A stretch of 10,341 nt of DNA, taken from assembly GCA_937969125.1 (NCBI GenBank), contig CALBVA010000063.1, forward strand, positions 1-10,341, read 5' to 3'. Positions 6,772-10,341 of this stretch are shown here, piece after piece. The translations under genes and the position numbers were made by a program. The DNA is from an uncultured Verrucomicrobiales bacterium. GTDB taxonomy: Bacteria > Verrucomicrobiota > Verrucomicrobiia > Verrucomicrobiales > Akkermansiaceae. The first letter of the stretch is position 1; every line of letters starts with the position of its first letter. The notes under the pieces were generated by a model, which saw only the letters and a program-made list of their open reading frames with translations, searched no databases and was not told the DNA's origin.

Positions 6772-7836
6772 ATGGCTATTGATATTCCTCTCCTCGAAAG
6801 AATCTGCAAGGCACCCGGCGCGCCGGGATTCGAAAAAAAGATCCGCGATCTCGTTTTAAAAGAACTCAAAGACGGTGACCTCGCTGATGAGGTCCGCGTG
6901 GACTCCATGGGAAACGTGGTAGCCTTGAAAAAGGGGAAATCCGCCGAGAAAAAGACCATGGCTGCAGCTCACATGGATGAGATAGGCTTCATTGTGACTT
7001 ACATTGATGATCAGGGCTTTCTTCGCTTCAATCCCTTGGGTGGCTTCGACCCGAAGACCCTCAGTTCCCAGCGCGTGATCGTCCATGGGACGAAGGACGT
7101 CATTGGCGTGATGGGATCGAAACCCATTCACATCATGTCGCCGGAAGAGCGCACGAAGAGCCCGAAGTTGGACGATTACTTCATCGATCTCGGCCTCCCT
7201 GTGAAGGAGGTGAAAAAGCTCATTAAAGTCGGCGATTCTGTCACCCGTGACCGCGATCTCATCGAGATGGGCGAGTGTGTGAATTCGAAATCGCTCGATA
7301 ATCGTGTCTCCGTTTTCGTCCTGCTGGAAACCCTCCGGAAGCTCAAGAAGAGCCGTAAGAAGCCGGACTACGACTTTTATGCCGTCTTCACCGTGCAGGA
7401 GGAAGTGGGAATCCGTGGGGCCAATGCCTCCGCTCTCCAAATTCAACCCGATTTCGGATTCGGTCTCGATACTACCATCGCTTATGACTGCCCCGGCGCG
7501 AAGCCGCAAGAACGCGTCACCCAGCTCGGCGAGGGAGCAGGCATTAAAATCATGGATAGCTCCACCATCTGCGACTACCGCATGGTCGAGTTTCTTAAGA
7601 ACACCGCTGACGGCAAAAAAATCAAGTGGCAGCCTGAAATTCTCAAAGCTGGTGGCACCGATACCGCCGGATTACAGCGAATGTCTCCCGGTGGCTCGAT
7701 CGCGGGGGCCATTTCCATCCCGACCCGCCATATTCATCAGGTCATCGAAATGTCTCACCAAAAAGACATTCAGGCCTGCATCGATCTTTTGGCCGAGAGC
7801 GTCTGCGCCCTGAAAGGGTGGGATTGGAGTCACTAA
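6772..7836 (+). CDS. M42-family metallo-aminopeptidase
   Basis: M42 enzymes are cytosolic, usually dodecameric, two-metal aminopeptidases or deblocking peptidases that finish degradation of short peptides. The 354-residue product has the family length and ligand set: His67 in AAHMDEIGF (65-73), Asp176 in KSLDNRVS (173-180), the base/ligand pair Glu210-Glu211 in FTVQEEVGIRGA (206-217), Asp233 in GLDTT (231-235), and His322 in IPTRHIHQVIE (316-326). An in-frame ATG at 6688 lies inside the TPR gene. The ATG at 6772 gives the family-typical N-terminus with ICKAPGAPGFE (11-21), so I chose it. Substrate preference (glutamyl, leucyl or general) cannot be read from the sequence; annotations such as FrvX, YsdC or PepA would all be guesses. 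The gene lies 53 bp behind the TPR gene. Confidence 0.93.
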   Translation: MAIDIPLLERICKAPGAPGFEKKIRDLVLKELKDGDLADEVRVDSMGNVVALKKGKSAEKKTMAAAHMDEIGFIVTYIDDQGFLRFNPLGGFDPKTLSSQRVIVHGTKDVIGVMGSKPIHIMSPEERTKSPKLDDYFIDLGLPVKEVKKLIKVGDSVTRDRDLIEMGECVNSKSLDNRVSVFVLLETLRKLKKSRKKPDYDFYAVFTVQEEVGIRGANASALQIQPDFGFGLDTTIAYDCPGAKPQERVTQLGEGAGIKIMDSSTICDYRMVEFLKNTADGKKIKWQPEILKAGGTDTAGLQRMSPGGSIAGAISIPTRHIHQVIEMSHQKDIQACIDLLAESVCALKGWDWSH

Positions 7837-7861
7837 TTTGGACTTTTTTCCAAGCAAGTTG

Positions 7862-7878
7862 AATCTGCCCGGCAGATT
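7862..7878. repeat. 17-bp palindrome, copy 1
   Basis: AATCTGCC (7862-7869) and GGCAGATT (7871-7878) are perfect inverted arms around one central C, followed by TT. It begins 25 bp after the M42 stop codon. A second, nearly identical palindrome lies at 7936-7952. Copy 1 could fold into a small hairpin or serve as a dimeric protein binding site. Confidence 0.7.
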
Positions 7879-7891
7879 TTACGGATCACCT

Positions 7892-7916
7892 AGGCGGGGC
7901 TACGGCTCCGCCTTTT
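7892..7916 (+). terminator. strong hairpin terminator with UACG tetraloop after the M42 gene
   Basis: AGGCGGGGC (7892-7900) pairs with GCTCCGCCT (7905-7913) as a 9-bp stem with a single G-U wobble, closed by TACG. A C-G pair closes the loop, giving the extra-stable C(UNCG)G type. A TTTT run (7913-7916) overlaps the stem end. It lies 55 bp after the M42 stop and is suited to ending transcription of the ftsK-TPR-M42 group. It sits between the two palindromes, so it may instead be the core of a repeated extragenic element. Confidence 0.7.
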
Positions 7917-7935
7917 CGCGTTCTGCGGCTCGGCG

Positions 7936-7952
7936 AATCTGTCCCACAGATT
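7936..7952. repeat. 17-bp palindrome, copy 2
   Basis: AATCTGT (7936-7942) and ACAGATT (7946-7952) are perfect inverted arms around CCC. Compared with copy 1 the shared form is AATCTGYCCNRCAGATT. The changes in the two arms are compensatory (C-G in copy 1, T-A in copy 2), so pairing or symmetry is preserved. The centre is 74 bp from that of copy 1 and 142 bp before the sigma gene start. Confidence 0.7.
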
Positions 7953-8085
7953 TAGAAGAATTCCATATTTAGGAATAAATGCCGTCTGTGGCACGTCTCA
8001 ATACCAGAGAAAGAAAATACATTGTGCACACATGGGATAGACAAAGTGTCTTCCGGGGCGCGCTTTGAACACTAGAACAAAAATT

Positions 8086-8976
8086 ATGAAGGCCACAAAA
8101 ACCACCACCTCCCCTTACATGGATCGCAGCGACACCGATGCCAGTCTGCGTCTCTACATGAGGGAGATTTCCCAGACTGAACTCCTCACCCCCGAAGAGG
8201 AGATCGAGCTGGCCGCCCGTATTAAAAAGGGCGATAAGGACGCCCGTGTGAAAATGATCAAGGCGAATCTCCGCCTCGTCGTAAAGATCGCGCAGGATTA
8301 CGCGAACTACGGCCTGCCACTCGCCGATCTCATCTCAGAGGGGAATATTGGCCTCATGAAGGCCGTGGAGCGCTTTGATCCAGAAAAAGGGGGGAAACTC
8401 TCCACCTATGGCTCCTGGTGGATCAAGCAGGCCATCAAACGAGCCCTTGCCAATCAGAGTAAGACCATCCGCCTCCCGGTCCACATGGTCGATAAGGTCT
8501 CCAAGCTCCGAAAAATCACCACCATACTCACCGAGGCCTACGGTCGTGAGCCGACCGATGAGGAACTCAGCGAGGAAACCGGGATTTCTCGGAAGAAGCT
8601 GACCCTCCTAAAGCGCGCTTCCCAGCGCCCGACCTCCCTCGATGCGCCCGTCGGCGACGGTGATGGGGCGAATTATTCCGAAATCATCGGCGACGAGCAC
8701 GCCGTGAACCCCTTCGAGGCACTCTCGGATCAGAATATGCTCGGGCAACTCGATGATTTACTGAGTGTTCTGGACGAACGGGAATCGAAAATCATCCAAA
8801 CGAGGTTCGGATTGGACGGAAAAACACCCATGACTTTAGAGGAAGTAGGCCGTGAATTTGGGGTCACTCGCGAAAGAATTCGTCAATTACAGAATATTGC
8901 GCTTGATAAAATGCGGAAAACACTGCGTAAAAGGGAGAAGCCAACGGTGGTAAGTCTTCCGAGACGAGCCTCCTGA
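8086..8976 (+). CDS. short RpoD/SigA-family sigma-70 factor
   Basis: This 296-residue protein has the full group 1/2 sigma core without region 1.1. Region 1.2 is at about 18-50 (LRLYMREISQTELLTPEEE). Region 2 covers about 55-123 and includes NLRLVVKIAQDY (61-72), DLISEGNIGLMKAVERFD (81-98) and the promoter-melting and -10 reading block STYGSWWIKQAIKRAL (106-121). Region 3 follows RLPVHMVDKV (129-138). Region 4 spans about 221-283, with the -35 reading helix-turn-helix LEEVGREFGVTRERIRQLQ (251-269). The ATG at 8086 is preferred to a TTG at 8065; there is no Shine-Dalgarno. Its size matches compact housekeeping factors of Bacteroidota and group 2 factors elsewhere. Whether it is the primary sigma or a stress or stationary-phase alternative cannot be settled here. 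It has its own terminator and a structured upstream region. Confidence 0.94.
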   Translation: MKATKTTTSPYMDRSDTDASLRLYMREISQTELLTPEEEIELAARIKKGDKDARVKMIKANLRLVVKIAQDYANYGLPLADLISEGNIGLMKAVERFDPEKGGKLSTYGSWWIKQAIKRALANQSKTIRLPVHMVDKVSKLRKITTILTEAYGREPTDEELSEETGISRKKLTLLKRASQRPTSLDAPVGDGDGANYSEIIGDEHAVNPFEALSDQNMLGQLDDLLSVLDERESKIIQTRFGLDGKTPMTLEEVGREFGVTRERIRQLQNIALDKMRKTLRKREKPTVVSLPRRAS

Positions 8977-9018
8977 GGTTAGATAACACAATCCATTGCG
9001 ATTGGGATCGTAGGTGTG

Positions 9019-9052
9019 AAGAGCGGTAGGAGTGATCCTACCGCTCTTTTTC
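9019..9052 (+). terminator. rho-independent terminator of the sigma-70 gene
   Basis: AAGAGCGGTAGG (9019-9030) pairs perfectly with CCTACCGCTCTT (9037-9048) as a 12-bp stem over the 6-nt loop AGTGAT, followed by more T residues. It lies 42 bp past the sigma stop codon. The opposite strand has no T-run after the stem, so it should be one-directional, although it separates convergent genes. Confidence 0.92.
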
Positions 9053-9083
9053 TGCCCGGGTATCGGGTAAAAACAGTGAGCGA

Positions 9084-9812
9084 TCATCCCATTTTCTCCA
9101 ATCCGTAGATCGAAACATTCACACCACGGCTCATCAGGGCCGACACCGGCGCGTCCGAAACCTCAAAGCCCTCCCATTCGAGCGGAGCCAGGCTCAATTC
9201 CTCCACCTTCGCTTCGGAGTAAGGATAAGGTTCGTGATGCACCTGCCCGCATCTCAACTGACCTTTACCGGTGGATGAGAAGAGGAGATATCTTTCGAGT
9301 AAGAAAAATTCAAGCGAGCCGGGTTCGGCTGTCTTAATCTTTCCCTCTGGTGAGTAATCATACACCGCTGTCGTCTTCTGCCTCCTCCTTCGGCAGCGGT
9401 AGAGGTCGTCATTGATCGACATCTCTGCATGCTGGTAAGGCAGATGAAAGGCCCGCCGGGCAATCTCTACCGCCACCGGTTGATCACAGTCCAGGGAGAA
9501 GAACCACACTCCGGGGCGGCCCTCCTCATCGTGCACGTAGGCGCGGACATTCAGTTCCAGAAAATTAGAAAGCCACGGTGCCCAGGGGAGAAATCGCGGT
9601 CGCACCTTCCTCATGAAAAATGGAACCAGACCGAGATATGTCTTCCCCTCATGTAAATCGACCGTGAGCCCCTCGGGGATCCGTTTTTGAATGACCTCCG
9701 TATCAATTTCCCAGTGCAGAAAAAGTAATTCATCCCATCGCTGGAACATCACCGGCGAACGGGAGGGCTTATCACGAACAGCCAATCGGTCATCCAGGGT
9801 TGGGTGCTTCAT
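9084..9812 (-). CDS. DUF2071 (YqjF-like) protein
   Basis: The 242-residue product matches the DUF2071/YqjF family, whose fold resembles acetoacetate decarboxylase and whose function is unknown. Family blocks in order are WDELLFLHW (26-34), RIPEGLTVDLHEGKTYLGL (44-62), PFFMRKVRPRFLP (64-76), NFLELNVRAYV (83-93), PGVWFFSLD (100-108), LPYQHAEMS (124-132), SLEFFLLERYLLFS (166-179) and HHEPYPY (192-198). The WDELLFLHW and PGVWFFSLD blocks are the most characteristic. No signal peptide or membrane helix is evident. The gene is convergent with the sigma gene. A tRNA gene lies 55 bp upstream on the same strand with no clear terminator between them, so read-through transcription from the tRNA promoter is possible. 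The family call is firm, but no reaction can be assigned. Confidence 0.87.
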   Translation of the reverse strand: MKHPTLDDRLAVRDKPSRSPVMFQRWDELLFLHWEIDTEVIQKRIPEGLTVDLHEGKTYLGLVPFFMRKVRPRFLPWAPWLSNFLELNVRAYVHDEEGRPGVWFFSLDCDQPVAVEIARRAFHLPYQHAEMSINDDLYRCRRRRQKTTAVYDYSPEGKIKTAEPGSLEFFLLERYLLFSSTGKGQLRCGQVHHEPYPYSEAKVEELSLAPLEWEGFEVSDAPVSALMSRGVNVSIYGLEKMG

Positions 9813-9867
9813 AAGTCCAGTGTCTGACGTGATCGTGGGATCGCAAGCAGGATGCCGGAAAAGGAAG

Positions 9868-9942
9868 TGGAGCCGCTGGTCGGAATTGAACCGACGACCT
9901 ATTCATTACGAGTGAATTGCTCTACCCCTGAGCTACAGCGGC
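9868..9942 (-). tRNA. tRNA-Thr (anticodon CGU)
   Basis: On the minus strand a complete 75-nt cloverleaf can be folded. The acceptor GCCGCTG/CAGCGGC has 7 bp. The D arm is GCTC/GAGC with loop AGGGGTA. The anticodon stem ATTCA/TGAAT closes loop CTCGTAA, giving anticodon CGT. The T arm GTCGG/CCGAC has loop TTCAATT. The discriminator base is T, and CCA is encoded in the DNA (9868-9870). It reads ACG threonine codons. The loop resembles the E. coli Thr(CGU) loop. E. coli has A73, so U73 is a small difference. Confidence 0.96.
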
Positions 9943-9954
9943 GTCTCTGCGGCG

Positions 9955-9984
9955 AGAATGAGTGATCTGGATCGTCATTGACAA
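9955..9984 (-). promoter_or_regulatory. weak candidate promoter of tRNA-Thr
   Basis: Reading the minus strand, TTGTCA (9979-9984) matches the -35 consensus at five of six positions. After 18 bp comes CATTCT (9955-9960), a poor -10 with three of six. It is placed 12 bp before the mature tRNA 5' end, which would suit tRNA transcription with a short leader. No better pair is visible nearby. Confidence 0.3.
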
Positions 9985-10002
9985 GCGGAAAGCATTTTTG
10001 TG

Positions 10003-10030
10003 GCCCAGAGAGGTCACCGACATTCTGGGC
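10003..10030. repeat. inverted repeat between the tRNA and transposase genes
   Basis: GCCCAGA (10003-10009) is the exact reverse complement of TCTGGGC (10024-10030), with 14 bp between. A second, overlapping repeat pairs GCTGTT (10029-10034) with AACAGC (10046-10051). They could be part of the IS end region or the tRNA upstream region. The insertion boundary cannot be placed without the right end of the element. Confidence 0.45.
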
Positions 10031-10076
10031 TGTTACTTGCATGTGAACAGCGGCGATTTTCGGCCGGTTCGGTTGT

Positions 10077-10105
10077 TTACCATTCGCGTCAGGTTAAGGT
10101 ATAGA
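10077..10105 (+). promoter_or_regulatory. candidate promoter upstream of the transposase gene
   Basis: TTACCA (10077-10082) and TATAGA (10100-10105) are spaced 17 bp apart, each matching four of six consensus bases. A second -10-like hexamer, TATGAT (10147-10152, five of six), has only a poor -35 (TTAAGC, 10124-10129). Either could drive the transposase gene. Which is used decides whether the start-codon hairpin forms on the element's own transcript. Confidence 0.3.
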
Positions 10106-10160
10106 GCACTGATGAAAAGTGAGTTAAGCTGAAATAAAGCGTGTTTTATGATTGACATGG

Positions 10161-10212
10161 CGAGCAAGTCGGCAGGCTTGGTATGCCTCAAAATTCACTT
10201 ACCGACTGCTCG
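10161..10212 (+). promoter_or_regulatory. hairpin enclosing the transposase start codon
   Basis: CGAGCAAGTCGG (10161-10172) pairs with CCGACTGCTCG (10202-10212) as an 11-bp stem with one bulged A. The 29-nt loop holds the ATG at 10183-10185. Within that loop AGGC (10174-10177) can also pair with GCCT (10185-10188), covering the only purine-rich patch before the ATG and the G of the start codon. The structure could hide the translation start, as described for IS10 and IS50 read-through transcripts. Confidence 0.6.
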
Positions 10213-10341
10213 AAAATTATTCTGCCCGACCTCGATATCATCGCCTCCGAAACCGAACTCGTCATTCGTAAATCTTCGAAATTTTCCCCAGGCGGATTCC
10301 TCCAATCTCTTCTAAGCTCGATCGCCACCGGGCAAGGTTCT
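10183..10341 (+). CDS. IS4-family transposase, N-terminal fragment cut by the window edge
   Basis: Fifty-three codons are open from the ATG at 10183 to the last base. The peptide includes LVIRKSSKFSPGGFLQSLLS (27-46) followed by SIATGQGS. It resembles the N-terminal helical region of IS4-type DDE transposases, in which an RxSxKFSPxGFLxSL-like block followed by a short TG segment is common. The catalytic DDE core would lie beyond the window, so activity and completeness cannot be judged. A hairpin surrounds the start codon. The family assignment rests on recalled N-terminal similarity alone. Confidence 0.72.
   Translation, partial: MPQNSLTDCSKIILPDLDIIASETELVIRKSSKFSPGGFLQSLLSSIATGQGS
10183..10341 (+). 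mobile_element. insertion sequence (IS4-type), left part
   Basis: The transposase start implies an IS whose body runs past the window. Its left terminus must lie between the tRNA (ending at 9942) and 10182. I cannot fix it, because the matching right-hand inverted repeat and target duplication are outside the window. The interval given covers only the part supported by coding sequence. Confidence 0.6.

Noticed and set aside
10152..10157. A perfect TTGACA before the transposase start.
   Set aside because: No -10-like hexamer occurs at 16-18 bp spacing; the following bases are GC-rich and form the hairpin arm.
1..10341. CRISPR arrays, toxin-antitoxin pairs, defence or phage modules.
   Set aside because: No regularly spaced direct repeats and no proteins of those families are visible; the genes are mostly housekeeping.

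Overview
The window (GC-rich, roughly 55-58% by eye) holds a run of ordinary chromosomal genes ending at the edge of an insertion sequence. The best taxonomic guess is a member of the Verrucomicrobiota or a related PVC-group bacterium. This rests on an ECF sigma factor followed by a small membrane protein with an LKRYExPPxxYF-type N-terminus, a short (about 296 aa) RpoD/SigA-like sigma factor, almost no recognisable Shine-Dalgarno sequences, and general codon choice. No rRNA or other phylogenetic marker was compared, so this is inference.

Layout, left to right. Positions 1-99 are an ambiguous gene edge. A plus-strand group follows: folB (dihydroneopterin aldolase, 163-525), an ECF sigma factor (597-1256) and a single-pass membrane protein (1284-1646) that may be its partner. 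It is closed by a hairpin terminator at 1673-1713. A UPF0047/YjbQ-family gene (1782-2195, +) converges on a class I mannose-6-phosphate isomerase gene (2435-3391, -). The 239-bp gap between them holds only a bulged inverted repeat. A divergent intergenic region (3392-3562) separates that isomerase gene from ftsK (3563-6076, +). Two more plus-strand genes follow ftsK at short spacing: a TPR protein (6119-6718) and an M42-family metallo-aminopeptidase (6772-7836).

The 249-bp gap at 7837-8085 is structured. Two near-identical 17-bp palindromes flank a strong hairpin with a C(UACG)G loop and a T-run. Then comes the short sigma-70 gene (8086-8976, +) with a textbook terminator (9019-9052). A DUF2071/YqjF-like gene (9084-9812, -) and a tRNA-Thr(CGU) gene (9868-9942, -) share the opposite strand. 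The window ends inside the N-terminus of an IS4-type transposase (10183-10341, +), whose start codon lies in the loop of a long inverted repeat.

The genes do not form one pathway. They cover folate synthesis, transcription control (two sigma factors), sugar phosphate metabolism, chromosome segregation at division (FtsK), peptide turnover and translation. I saw no CRISPR array, defence system, toxin-antitoxin pair or phage module. The best leads are regulatory: the sigma/membrane-protein pair, the palindrome-hairpin-palindrome array, and the hairpin around the transposase start.
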